NCBI GenBank assembly: GCA_029959605.1
Contig: JASCOC010000002.1
Span: forward strand, 62,001-126,000
From: Lysobacteraceae bacterium PS02340
Lineage (GTDB): Bacteria > Pseudomonadota > Gammaproteobacteria > Xanthomonadales > Xanthomonadaceae
Direction of reading: 5' to 3'
Length of the DNA: 64,000 bases
The translations under genes were made by a program, and so were the position numbers. Positions 8,999-18,407 of this stretch are shown here, one piece after another; the stretch's first letter is position 1, and every line of letters begins with the position of its first letter. The notes under the pieces were generated by a model. The model ran no database searches and was not told where the DNA came from. It saw only the letters and a list, made by a program, of their open reading frames with translations.

Positions 8999-10252
8999 CT
9001 AGAAACGCCAGCAGCCACTTCGCGCAGGTAAGCCGTCTTCTCCGACATCCACGCACACAACGTGAAGCCTCGTCTGTGTGTTGCGGAAGCCGCGCATCAC
9101 AAATGAAGTGTTCGATGCGCCGGCCAGTCCCTCGTGCCACGGATATACGAGGTAAAAATCGCTACATGGATAGACGCTTGCGTAAGCGTTCATCTGATAC
9201 ACATGCGACTCGTCGGGTATCAAGCGCCCACGCGCGTCGATCTGGATACGTGTCCATTTGGTATCCGCGACCGCCAGCACCTGCGCTCCATCGCGCACAA
9301 CGAGGTCGGGTCGGAGGCGGAAGATCGGCACCTCTTCAGCGCCGTCAAGATGCGCCAAATGCAGCCCTGTGTCCTGCGCGCAAACCTTTCGTCCCCGGCT
9401 CGCACATTCTCGCGTCAACTGCCGCGCAACCGTTGCTTCGAACAGACGGTTCATATCGAACAGAAGCTCGGGCGCATCGCTGTTCCCGGCTCGCACGTTG
9501 GGTGAAAGCAGTTTGAGAATCAACGCTGCCCACCGCATCGCGGCCGCGTAGTGCTTGACCTGACGATCAGGAACCAACGACTGCAGGACATCGACGGAAT
9601 CGCGTCGCAACGTGACCTCGTCGAAGGCAGCGCCGAGTTCCAGCCAGCGTCGCTGGTCCGCGATGTCGTCCAGCCACGGTCTGGAGAGATGAAGCGCGGC
9701 ACGCAACACTTGGTTCCAAGCGTTGTCGACCGTCAGCTCGTCGTATCGGCACGCCAGCACATCGGGCCGCATGCCTTGCCTCGCCACCTGACGCGTGATC
9801 AGCAGTCGTCCGCGTAGGACACGCAGGTCGTCCACGTCACTGCGGTATCGGCGCAGCAGTCCTGCCCTCACCAGTTGCATCAGAGCGTCAACGAAAGCCG
9901 AGACGAACACCCCCAGCAATGTCTGCCGCTTCAGGGAATGGCCCACACCACCCTGCGAGAAAGGCGGCAGACCATCTGCCAGATGCAGCAGGCGCAGGAA
10001 CGTTCCACGCGAGCGGGCCGCATCCACGTGCTCGCCTGCCTTGGGCAGCACCTCCAGCACGCGGCCACCCATGTTCAACAGGCCTGCGTGCTGTGCAAAT
10101 CGCACACTGCGATGACCGGGCGAGCAGAAGCCCGGCTTGCTGGCAGAAATCGCGAACAGCCGGTCCGCCTCGGCGCTCGTTAGTGACGCCTCGGTAGGCT
10201 CACCGACGCGCAGGGTGCCGTGCTCGAAGGCGGTCACGACCGAGGCATTCAC
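8999..10252 (-). CDS. mcrC: McrC-like nuclease subunit of a McrBC restriction system
   Basis: Partner of the AAA+ protein McrB in a system that cleaves DNA carrying modified cytosines. The 417-residue protein has the McrC architecture: an N-terminal beta-rich McrB-contact region, a helical middle and a C-terminal PD-(D/E)xK nuclease, seen as RPDLVV followed by VLAVADTKW (about residues 313-335). It starts at a GTG at 10252, two bases after the mcrB stop. It is the last gene of the hsdRMS-mcrBC run and ends about 70 bp from the end of tetR. Specificity cannot be read from sequence; families of this type also recognise other modified bases. Confidence 0.9.
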   Translation of the reverse strand: MNASVVTAFEHGTLRVGEPTEASLTSAEADRLFAISASKPGFCSPGHRSVRFAQHAGLLNMGGRVLEVLPKAGEHVDAARSRGTFLRLLHLADGLPPFSQGGVGHSLKRQTLLGVFVSAFVDALMQLVRAGLLRRYRSDVDDLRVLRGRLLITRQVARQGMRPDVLACRYDELTVDNAWNQVLRAALHLSRPWLDDIADQRRWLELGAAFDEVTLRRDSVDVLQSLVPDRQVKHYAAAMRWAALILKLLSPNVRAGNSDAPELLFDMNRLFEATVARQLTRECASRGRKVCAQDTGLHLAHLDGAEEVPIFRLRPDLVVRDGAQVLAVADTKWTRIQIDARGRLIPDESHVYQMNAYASVYPCSDFYLVYPWHEGLAGASNTSFVMRGFRNTQTRLHVVCVDVGEDGLPARSGCWRF

Positions 10253-10254
10253 GG

Positions 10255-12507
10255 TCAGACTTCCGACTCCGAAATCACACGTTCTGTTTGGTAGATGCCT
10301 GCGAAGCTCGATGCGTCCCAGCTCTCAGGGTCTGTCACCACATAACGCGTCCGCTCGGACAGTGCACCGTCTACGGCGTGGCCGAACAATCGACCTGCAT
10401 CCATCGTCTCGCGCCTGACGAACACCGAGGTGCCGTTGCCTTTGGACAGCACCAGCTCCACCCGACTCCAGTCATCGAAGAAGTATTCCTGCAGCAACGG
10501 GATGATCTGGCGCTGAAACACGAGTCGCAAATCCGCGACCGACGTGACCCGCGTCAGGTACGCATGCCCGATCAAGCGGTCACGGTCGGCCAGGAATTCC
10601 AGCCGCTCGTTGATCCTTCGCAGCAGCAAGCCCAGATCCACCTCGTCCACACGCCGATCGAGTAATCCGTAGTCAGGCGCGATCTCGCGAAATTCGAAGC
10701 GCCGCCGCAGCGCGATGTCCAGCAGCGCGATCGAGCGGTCCGCGGTGTTCATGGTGCCGATGATGTCGAGGTTTTCCGGCACACCGAATCGCTCGTCATC
10801 GCCTTCCTCACCGCCTGTTCCGGGCAACTGCACCTCCATACCGGCCACAAGTTCGCCGGTTGCGCCATAGCGGGCACGCTTGTCAGGCTCGATCAGCGTG
10901 ATCAACTCGCCAAACACCTTCGAAATATTGGCGCGGTTGATCTCATCGATAAACAACGCGTGTCGTTTGCCAGGGTTGGCCCTCGCCTCCTCGCACGCTT
11001 GCTTGAACACGCCGTCGACCATGCGGAAGCCCGCCGAAGCCTCGCCCTCAGTTCCACTCCCTGCCACCGGCCGCAAGCCGATGACGAAATCCTCATAGGA
11101 GTACGAGGGATGGAAGGTCACCAGGCGATACCGTTTGACGGGCGTCGATTCGCTGCCAGGGCCGGCCTGCCACGCGAGCAACAGTTCCGCCGCCTCGCTG
11201 TCCTGCTCCTGCCAGTCCGGCAGCAGTGCCCAGCGCGAATCTTCGGACTTGTCGAACAGGTACGGCGCGCGGCGCGACGTCACGTTGACGGTGGTGCTGG
11301 CGGGATTGGTGTGTTCCTGCATGTAGCCCCAGACGGTGCTGGTCACTGCCTTCGTACGTTTGCGCTGCAGGGCCTTGGCGCGGATCAGCGGATGGTTCTC
11401 GAGATCACCGGCCTTCGTCGGCTTGCCTGTGTCGGCCAATGCTGCTGCGATCACCGCGCGCCAGCCATGGCGAGCCACCAGCTGGTGCTCCCACGTGGCG
11501 CGATCCAGATCGGCGGGCAAGTCCGTGTATGAGCTGAACATCTGCTGCAGGCGCCACGTCTTCCCGGTGCCGGGAGGCCCGTACAGGATCAGGTTGCGGG
11601 CGCTCTCCAGCTGCTTCGCATAGCCCGCACCCGGCTCCTTCACCAAGGACGAATCGGCTTGAGCCTCGCCTGCTTCTTCATCGTCACTTATCGACACATC
11701 GGTCTCGTTGGGCTTGCGCCATACATCCACCAGCGGCGGATTGTAGAAATCGAGGTCCACAGTGCCGTAGCGCTGCGCTTGCGCCTGCCGGAGTGTCAGC
11801 AGCGCGTCGTCCAGCTGGGAGTCCCGCCATTTGCGAGTCGCCTTCTGCGGCGCCACCTTGAACCCTTCGAGTACCCGGCGCCGGTCGCCGTTGCTGGACA
11901 TGCGTTCCACCCGATCCGGGAACAGGAAAAAGCGGAGCATGTGACGAAATTGGCGGTCGCCCTCCTGGGGCACGGTATCCATCCACGCGACGTGCCGGTC
12001 GTAGTCGGTAAACAGTTCAGTGCGCCGGTCGGGGGCCTCGCGCTTGATCGCCTGCCCAAAGCCGACCATGTACTTGATCTCGCGCCAGCGATTGGTGTTC
12101 ACACCCATGCCAGCCGAACCGATCCCGTCTAGATAAGTATCCGCAAGCAAAGGATGAGCAGGGTCCAGCGCATCGCCAGTCCAGCCCCAGACCCGCGAAA
12201 CGCCCTCTCGCTTGGTCTCGATGCCGATGTTGCTGGGAAACAGAAACAGCGCCCACAGCAGCTCCGCCATCAGCTTGCGGGCCTCGGGCGGGGCATCCTC
12301 AAGCTGAGTCTGCAACTTCTCGTAGAAGCTGCCGTCACCCGCATCCGGCCGCTGAACGAAATAGCGGTCCAGCGCGCCGAAATTCGACGCCGTGCTGATT
12401 GCGCCTTCGCCCAGCATGCTGCCGTCTTCCACCAGGCACATCTGCACCCAGGCCTGCGCCGCGTCGATGACTGGCTTCGAATCGTGTGGCGGCGTGTATC
12501 TGGACAT
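10255..12507 (-). CDS. mcrB: McrB-like AAA+ GTPase of a McrBC restriction system
   Basis: Motor and target-recognition subunit for McrC. Of 750 residues, about 300-640 form the AAA+ domain: Walker A GPPGTGKT (near 305), Walker B ALFIDEINRANISK (near 515), the McrB-specific MNTADRS motif linked to GTP use (near 585) and ALRRRFEF. The N-terminal ~290 residues replace the short DNA-binding domain of E. coli McrB and probably set target specificity; they contain no motif I can name. ATG at 12507, 29 bases after the hsdS stop, so probably in the same transcript. Confidence 0.92.
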   Translation of the reverse strand: MSRYTPPHDSKPVIDAAQAWVQMCLVEDGSMLGEGAISTASNFGALDRYFVQRPDAGDGSFYEKLQTQLEDAPPEARKLMAELLWALFLFPSNIGIETKREGVSRVWGWTGDALDPAHPLLADTYLDGIGSAGMGVNTNRWREIKYMVGFGQAIKREAPDRRTELFTDYDRHVAWMDTVPQEGDRQFRHMLRFFLFPDRVERMSSNGDRRRVLEGFKVAPQKATRKWRDSQLDDALLTLRQAQAQRYGTVDLDFYNPPLVDVWRKPNETDVSISDDEEAGEAQADSSLVKEPGAGYAKQLESARNLILYGPPGTGKTWRLQQMFSSYTDLPADLDRATWEHQLVARHGWRAVIAAALADTGKPTKAGDLENHPLIRAKALQRKRTKAVTSTVWGYMQEHTNPASTTVNVTSRRAPYLFDKSEDSRWALLPDWQEQDSEAAELLLAWQAGPGSESTPVKRYRLVTFHPSYSYEDFVIGLRPVAGSGTEGEASAGFRMVDGVFKQACEEARANPGKRHALFIDEINRANISKVFGELITLIEPDKRARYGATGELVAGMEVQLPGTGGEEGDDERFGVPENLDIIGTMNTADRSIALLDIALRRRFEFREIAPDYGLLDRRVDEVDLGLLLRRINERLEFLADRDRLIGHAYLTRVTSVADLRLVFQRQIIPLLQEYFFDDWSRVELVLSKGNGTSVFVRRETMDAGRLFGHAVDGALSERTRYVVTDPESWDASSFAGIYQTERVISESEV

Positions 12508-12536
12508 GGGGTGCTTCCTTGCGGGAATAGGTGACG

Positions 12537-14216
12537 TCAGGCGACTGCGCGTTCAACGAGTGTGGTGGCGAGTTGCTGGTTGAGGTCGCGGGCTTGGCGC
12601 AGACGGGTTTTGAGCTGGTCGCAGAGAGCCATCAGTTCGTCTACTTTGGCGACGATTCGATGCTGTTCCGCGAGAGGCGGAACTGGGACCAACATTGACT
12701 TCAGATGAGTCGGACCAAAATGCTGTATCGCCGCCCCGGTCCTGCTCTCGTCAATCTGCCTTGAGAACTCTTTTGATCCAAAAAATCTAGTTAGATAGCC
12801 ATAAAAAAGTGATTCATACGGCTTAAATCTAATTAGTCCGGTGTACAAGATACTGCCGACTGCCTCTTCACCCACACGCGAGATCTTCCCCAACGAAGCA
12901 CTTGAGGAGAGGACGATGTCGCCAAAATCTAGTCTGAAGTGAGCCCATTTTTTGTTGACCATTTCTTGGTCAAGGAAATTACATCCCTCTAGCGACACTG
13001 ATGCGCCGCGCATCCCGGCTATACGGATAAGTGGCACGCCTGAGATCCGAAAATCCCTTGCCATGATTCCTGGGCCTTCTTGAAAGAAGGCCACATCGGA
13101 AAGCCATGCCCAAGACCAGCTTTGGGGCAGATCATATGGAACCCGATCTTGATCGATTACTGGCAAAGCACCCTGCGATTTCACGCCCCCCTTCGCTACC
13201 AACTCAGCTTTGCCCACTGCGCTCCTCTCTAGGAGATCATTTGCCGGCTCATCACTCCGATCCTGCGATACCAGCTTTCCCATCACTGCCAGTTGCAGGA
13301 GTGTTTGTTTGAGGGCGTCGATGCTGGATTCGGTCGCGAACAGGGTATCGAAGTGTGCCGACAGGCGGGACCAATGAGCGGCGAAGTCTTCGGCGCTGTT
13401 GGCTTGGGTCAGGTTGTTGAGCAGGACTTGCACCAGGCGCGCGTGAGCGCATTCTGCGTCGGCCTGCTGTGCTTCCAGCATGTCGCATAGCGCCATTAGC
13501 TCATCCACTTTGGCGACGATGCGGTGTTGTTCGGCAAGAGGGGCGATCGGAACAAGAGCTTGTCGACCGTCTTCAGTACCGAGCCTTGGCATTTTCATAC
13601 CGTAGCTCTTGGCATTCACGTAACTAAGAAAGTAAGGACTTCGTAGAGTTAAACTTAAAAAGTGAGGATTGAAGGCGCCGTGACATCTAAAAGGTATTAT
13701 TTCAGTTGTACAAAATCCGTCACTGTCGGCTACGATAACCTTGTTTAGGTAAGGGCGTAACTTTCCGTATAGGACATCGCCTCGGACGAAACTGTTTTTA
13801 TCGCTGAGGGATTTACGTTCTGAGAATCTTTTGCGCTGAATGAGTCGTGATGATTCTTTCTCGATGTCTTCTAAATCCAGAATCCAAGCATCGCTACCGA
13901 TCTCAGCGACCTTCGATGTAGATCCGAAATTGGTGATAGCGCCAAGCCGAGCCCACCCCCAACTTCCCGGTAAATCGAACGGCACTTCCATTACGTCGAT
14001 TTCCGCCAGATGTTTCTGCCGCTTGAGCTCGCCGCTGGACAGAAGATAGGCCTTCCTTTCGGCGATTTGCTCAAGCAACTCAGTCGCCGGCTCATCCCCG
14101 GGATCCTGCGGCGCCAACTTCCCCCGCACCGCCAAATCCAGGATCAGCTCCCGTAGCCTCTTGATCCCATTCGGCGCGCCCGCCAGCAGCGGCAAATGAT
14201 CGGTCAGCACTGTCAC
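12537..14216 (-). CDS. hsdS: type I restriction-modification specificity subunit HsdS
   Basis: Chooses the bipartite DNA target for the HsdM methylase and HsdR translocase. The 559 residues hold two target-recognition domains, each followed by the same helical spacer: LAEQHRIVAKVDELMALCD occurs near residue 225 and again near 520. The stretches for the recognition domains (about 12700-13100 and 13600-13950) are clearly richer in A and T than the flanks, with different codon use, as expected for exchangeable cassettes. It starts at a GTG at 14216 that overlaps the hsdM stop by 4 bases. The recognition sequence cannot be predicted by eye. Confidence 0.95.
   Translation of the reverse strand: MTVLTDHLPLLAGAPNGIKRLRELILDLAVRGKLAPQDPGDEPATELLEQIAERKAYLLSSGELKRQKHLAEIDVMEVPFDLPGSWGWARLGAITNFGSTSKVAEIGSDAWILDLEDIEKESSRLIQRKRFSERKSLSDKNSFVRGDVLYGKLRPYLNKVIVADSDGFCTTEIIPFRCHGAFNPHFLSLTLRSPYFLSYVNAKSYGMKMPRLGTEDGRQALVPIAPLAEQHRIVAKVDELMALCDMLEAQQADAECAHARLVQVLLNNLTQANSAEDFAAHWSRLSAHFDTLFATESSIDALKQTLLQLAVMGKLVSQDRSDEPANDLLERSAVGKAELVAKGGVKSQGALPVIDQDRVPYDLPQSWSWAWLSDVAFFQEGPGIMARDFRISGVPLIRIAGMRGASVSLEGCNFLDQEMVNKKWAHFRLDFGDIVLSSSASLGKISRVGEEAVGSILYTGLIRFKPYESLFYGYLTRFFGSKEFSRQIDESRTGAAIQHFGPTHLKSMLVPVPPLAEQHRIVAKVDELMALCDQLKTRLRQARDLNQQLATTLVERAVA
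12621..12680. repeat. direct repeat within hsdS (second copy near 13485-13544)
   Basis: About 60 bp here matches 13485-13544 at roughly 47 of 60 positions, with a 14-base identical core ACTTTGGCGACGAT. The two copies encode the two LAEQHRIVAKVDELM spacers and lie 864 bp apart in the same orientation. Such paired repeats bracket a recognition domain and allow domain swapping by recombination. Confidence 0.8.
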
Positions 14217-15682
14217 GCGTCACGCTCCAGCGCTTCGACCAGCACCGCCTTCAATTGGTCGCGTAGGTCAGCGATCTCCCGTTGCATAAGCGCGTAGTTG
14301 CGCAGCAAGGCTTCTGGATCATGGATGACCTCCTCACCGACATGCGGGTTTTTGCAATCGAGATTCCAGTTGCGCGCCTGCAGCTCCTCAAAGCTGACCC
14401 TCCACGCGAACTCGTTCTCCACCCGCTCCGCGAAGCCATTTTCTTCGCTGCCCCACCACGCTTCCTCCACCGCGAATTCCTCGACCCGCATCGGCCGCGT
14501 CTTGGAATAATTCTTTACCCCTGCCGGGTACTGGTGATCGTAGAACCACACCTCGCGCGTCGGCACGCCCTTGGTGAAGAACAGCAGGTTGGTCTTGATT
14601 CCGGTGTACGGGTTGAACACCCCGTTGGGCAGTCGCACCACCGTATGCAGATTGCACTCGGTAAGCAGCCTCTCCTTGATGCGGCTTTTAATGCCTTCTC
14701 CGAACAGGAAGCCGTCCGGCAACACTACCGCCGCCCGCCCCCCAGCCTTGAGCAGATGCATGATCAGCACCAAGAACAGGTCGGCTGTTTCCCGCGTGCG
14801 GAACGCCGCCGGGAAGTTGTTCTCAATGCCATCCTCTTCCATGCCACCGAACGGCGGATTGGCCACGATGCAATCCACCCGGTCTTTCGGCCCCCAACTG
14901 ATGAGCGGCTTGGCCAGCGTGTTGTCGTGGCGGATCTGGCTGGGCACCTCGATCCCGTGCAGGATCATGTTGGTCGTGGCCAACAGGTGCGGCAGCGGCT
15001 TTTTTTCCACGCCATGGATGCTGCCCTGCAGGATTCGCTCGTCTTCGGCCGTTTTCACGTAGTTCTTGCGCTTGTGTTCGATGGTGCAGGTGAGAAAGCC
15101 GCCCGTGCCGCAAGCCGGGTCCATGACTTCCTCGGCCAGCTTGGGGTCAACCATGCGCACCATGAACTCGGTGACCGGACGCGGCGTGTAGAACTCACCC
15201 GCATTGCCCGCACTCTGCAAGTCGCGCAGAAGCTGCTCGTAGAGGTTGCCGAACTCGTGGCGCTCCTGCGCCTTGTTGAAGTTGATACCGGCCTGGATCT
15301 TGTTGATCACCTGGCGCAGCAGCTGACCGGACTTCATGAAGTTGTAAGCGTCCTCGAACACGCCACGTACTACAAATCCCAATGGCTTGCTCTGGCGGGG
15401 CGCCAGCTCGCGCAACGACGGGAACAGGTCGCCGTCGATGAACTCCTTTAGCTCCTCGCCGGTGATGCCTTCTGGATCGGCCGCCCAATTCCGCCAGCGC
15501 AGGCGCTGCGGCAATGGCGACTTGTAATCCTCGTTGAGCAGCTCCCACTCCTGCTCGCGGTCATCGAGGATCTTGAGGAACAGCATCCAGACCAGCTGGC
15601 CGATGCGCTGCGCATCGCCGTCTACGCCGGTGTCCTTGCGCATGATGTCCTGGATGGATTTGATGGTGGAACCGATAGACAT
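14213..15682 (-). CDS. hsdM: type I restriction-modification DNA methyltransferase HsdM
   Basis: N6-adenine methyltransferase subunit; with HsdS it protects host DNA. The 489-residue protein has the N-terminal helical HsdM domain, then the S-adenosylmethionine motif DPACGTGGFL (about 188-197) and the catalytic NPPFGG motif (about 274-279), both intact. The ATG at 15682 is chosen because GAGAG lies 5 bases upstream; an ATG at 15694 is possible. It follows hsdR after 65 bases and its stop overlaps the hsdS GTG. Confidence 0.95.
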   Translation of the reverse strand: MSIGSTIKSIQDIMRKDTGVDGDAQRIGQLVWMLFLKILDDREQEWELLNEDYKSPLPQRLRWRNWAADPEGITGEELKEFIDGDLFPSLRELAPRQSKPLGFVVRGVFEDAYNFMKSGQLLRQVINKIQAGINFNKAQERHEFGNLYEQLLRDLQSAGNAGEFYTPRPVTEFMVRMVDPKLAEEVMDPACGTGGFLTCTIEHKRKNYVKTAEDERILQGSIHGVEKKPLPHLLATTNMILHGIEVPSQIRHDNTLAKPLISWGPKDRVDCIVANPPFGGMEEDGIENNFPAAFRTRETADLFLVLIMHLLKAGGRAAVVLPDGFLFGEGIKSRIKERLLTECNLHTVVRLPNGVFNPYTGIKTNLLFFTKGVPTREVWFYDHQYPAGVKNYSKTRPMRVEEFAVEEAWWGSEENGFAERVENEFAWRVSFEELQARNWNLDCKNPHVGEEVIHDPEALLRNYALMQREIADLRDQLKAVLVEALERDA

Positions 15683-15747
15683 GCAGACTCTCATTGAGCC
15701 GCGGGACGGAGGGCCACGCGACGTGATTTGTTGGAAGGGGCGAGCCG

Positions 15748-18129
15748 CTATGCGGCGGCGCCGTCGTTGCTCGCCGAGTAAAGCTCGGCTTCAAGATCGC
15801 GAACGGCTTGAAGATAGCCCTCACGGCCACCTAGAGCGGAAATCAACTCCATAGGCGCGCCGAGCTGACGAAACGGATCCAGTTGCAGGATCTTGATGTC
15901 TTCGATGTGCTCGACGCCTGCATCAGCGTATTTGTCGAGCAGCCTTTCCAGCACCTGACGCGCGGCCTCGCCATACTTCGAAAAGTAGTTCCGCTTGCGC
16001 ACGTTCTCGGCTCGTTCCTTACGGGACAACGGTGGTTGATCGAAGGCGACGTGGCAAATGAGATCGAACGGATCGAGCTGTTTGCCGAGCTTGCCGCCGA
16101 CATCTTCGGAGAGCGCCTCCCATAGCACGCCTTGATCGGCGAGCTCCTGAATGACCACCTTTTTCTGCGCCGCGTCTGACCAGCGTCTCAGGAAGTGATC
16201 GAGAGACGCGAACTGGTGCTGGACCCGCTCGCGGGTGTAGTCCTTGAGCGACTCCGTGATAAGCCGGCCGTCAGGTCCGTAGTACTGGACCCGCTCTGCC
16301 ACGATGGAAACGGGAAGGTTGTCGATCACATACCGAACTCGACCGCCACCCTGCCCGGTTGTCCCGTCGCCGTCGTTCCCATCGAGACCTTCACCGGAGG
16401 CGCTAGTGGTTCCGCCAGGAACCTCGTCGTCCGGCGGGATCGGCGAATCTCCCGGGCCAGGACTGTATATCTGGACTGGATCACCATCGAAGGCGGGGTC
16501 GGCGAACAGCTCTGTCGCTTTCTTGAAGTCCATGATTGTGAACCAGTACTTGCCGTAGTCTTCGTTGATACGCGTGCCACGGCCGATGATCTGTTTGAAC
16601 TCGGTCATCGACTTGATGTGCTGATCCAGCACAATGAGTTTGCAGGTCTGCGCATCGACTCCGGTGGTCATTAACTTGCTTGTCGTCGCGATGACCGGAT
16701 ACCGCTCTTCCGGATTGATGAAATTGTCCAGCTCCGCCTTGCCCTCCTTGTCGTCGCCTGTGATGCGCATGACGTACTTGCGACTCTCACGGACGCGCTC
16801 GGGATTCAAGTTGACGAGCGCCTGGCGCATACGCTCGGCGTGGTCGACATCGTCACAAAACACGATGGTCTTTTGCCAAGGACCTGAGCTAAGAAACTCA
16901 GTGATCTTCTGTGCAACTGCGTAGGTGCGCGCTTCGAGCACCAGACTTCGATCCATGTCGCGCAGATTGTAGATGCGGTCCTCGATCTCGGTACCGTGCT
17001 TGTCCTTCATGCCTTTCGGCGGGCGCCAGCCTTGCAGGTCGCGATCGAAATCGATTCGTACCACCTTGTAAGGCGCCAAAAAACCGTCCTCGATTCCCTG
17101 CTTGAGGCTGTACGTATAGACCGGATCGCCGAAGTAAAGCGTGCTGGAAACCTCTTTGGTCTCCTTCGGAGTAGCAGTCAGGCCGATATGGGTGGCGCCG
17201 GAAAAGTACTCGAGTATTTCACGCCAGGCCGAGTCCTCTGCCGCACTGCCACGGTGGCACTCGTCGATGACCACCAGGTCGAAAAAATTTGGCGAAAACT
17301 GCCTGTAGATGTTGTCGTCTTCTTCGGTCCCAGTGACTGCCTGATAGAGGGAGAGGTACACCTCGAAGGACTTGTCGATCTGCCGCTTGGCGATCTTGGT
17401 CATCGCGGCGCCGAACGGCTTGAAATCGTTGTTGCGAGTCTGATCGACGAGGATGTTGCGATCGGCGAGGAAGAGAATCCGCTTCTTCTGACCCGACTTC
17501 CAAAGCCGCCAGATGATCTGGAACGCGGTGTAGGTTTTGCCGGTGCCGGTGGCCATCACCAGCAGGATGCGGTCCTGCCCTTGGGCAACAGCCTCCACGG
17601 TTCGATTGATCGCGTTGACCTGGTAATAGCGTGGACTACGACCGGATCCGTCGTCGTAATACGGTGCTTCAACGCGCTGGATTGCGACATCCTTCAAGCA
17701 CTTCCACTGGCAGTAGCGCGCCCACAGCGCCTCCGGCGACGGAAACTGATCGAGCGTCAGTTCCTGCTCCACCTGTGTGCTCATTCCGGTTCGGTCGTGG
17801 AACAGAAAGCCGTCACCGTTGCTGGAAAACACAAACGGCACCTGTAGATCGTCGGCGTAGCCCAATGCCTGCTGCATGCCCGAGCCGACGGCGTGTTTGT
17901 TGTCCTTTGCCTCGATCACAGCAAGCGGCAGATTTGGCTGGTGGTAGAGGACGAAATCCGCCCGCCTAGGCTCTCCGCGGCTATGCAGCTTTCCGCGCAC
18001 GATGACGCGACCTCTTGTGAACGAGACCTCCTCGCGTACTTGGCGCTCGAAGTCCCATCCCGCATGGCGCAGCGCCGGAACGATGAACTGCGTGCAGATA
18101 TCGCGCTCGGACAGTGACTTCTTGTCCAC
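15748..18129 (-). CDS. hsdR: type I restriction enzyme HsdR (EcoEI-like)
   Basis: ATP-driven translocase and nuclease. Of 793 residues, the N-terminal domain carries the nuclease motif RADFVLYHQ...VIEAKDNK (about 54-77). It is followed by a superfamily 2 helicase with Walker A MATGTGKT (near 189), DECH box VVIDECHRG (near 288), GLTATPKE and [12 protein letters not shown]. The C-terminal ~200 residues resemble the EcoEI R-subunit tail that contacts the methylase. It starts at a GTG at 18129 behind GGAG, spacing about 6. All motifs are intact, so the system looks functional. First gene of the island; its promoter should lie in 18130-18407. Confidence 0.94.
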   Translation of the reverse strand: MDKKSLSERDICTQFIVPALRHAGWDFERQVREEVSFTRGRVIVRGKLHSRGEPRRADFVLYHQPNLPLAVIEAKDNKHAVGSGMQQALGYADDLQVPFVFSSNGDGFLFHDRTGMSTQVEQELTLDQFPSPEALWARYCQWKCLKDVAIQRVEAPYYDDGSGRSPRYYQVNAINRTVEAVAQGQDRILLVMATGTGKTYTAFQIIWRLWKSGQKKRILFLADRNILVDQTRNNDFKPFGAAMTKIAKRQIDKSFEVYLSLYQAVTGTEEDDNIYRQFSPNFFDLVVIDECHRGSAAEDSAWREILEYFSGATHIGLTATPKETKEVSSTLYFGDPVYTYSLKQGIEDGFLAPYKVVRIDFDRDLQGWRPPKGMKDKHGTEIEDRIYNLRDMDRSLVLEARTYAVAQKITEFLSSGPWQKTIVFCDDVDHAERMRQALVNLNPERVRESRKYVMRITGDDKEGKAELDNFINPEERYPVIATTSKLMTTGVDAQTCKLIVLDQHIKSMTEFKQIIGRGTRINEDYGKYWFTIMDFKKATELFADPAFDGDPVQIYSPGPGDSPIPPDDEVPGGTTSASGEGLDGNDGDGTTGQGGGRVRYVIDNLPVSIVAERVQYYGPDGRLITESLKDYTRERVQHQFASLDHFLRRWSDAAQKKVVIQELADQGVLWEALSEDVGGKLGKQLDPFDLICHVAFDQPPLSRKERAENVRKRNYFSKYGEAARQVLERLLDKYADAGVEHIEDIKILQLDPFRQLGAPMELISALGGREGYLQAVRDLEAELYSASNDGAAA

Positions 18130-18168
18130 GTGGCTCTCCGTGATGCGCCGGCGCTTACCGGCGTCATC

Positions 18169-18174
18169 ATTCTA
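18169..18174 (-). promoter_or_regulatory. possible -10 box for hsdR
   Basis: On the minus strand this reads TAGAAT, 39 bases before the GTG of hsdR, within a 278-bp gap that is less GC-rich than its surroundings. No convincing -35 hexamer lies 16-18 bases upstream. The rest of the gap, up to the guaA stop, shows only a weak dyad (TGGGCA at 18198, TGCCCA at 18217). Confidence 0.35.
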
Positions 18175-18407
18175 GTGGAGAGCTGCGGCTCGGAAACTGG
18201 GCATGTACATGGACACTGCCCAACGAAGACTCACTTCCTTACGCCAATCCTGATGCGAGAGCTGCACGCCTTGTCTAGAGCGTGTTTTCTTGGCTAAGCC
18301 ATCCCGTAAACAGACTGCATCCGGTCGAAGGAACGCGCTCCATAGCAGTTATCTCACGTGGCTGATTCCCTAAGCAGCCCCAGATGTCCCAGAGACCTAG
18401 GGTAGGC

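Noticed and set aside
8930-18407. Direct repeats or an integrase marking the restriction island as a mobile element
   Set aside because: No integrase or transposase gene, no tRNA at the borders and no flanking repeat that I could find.
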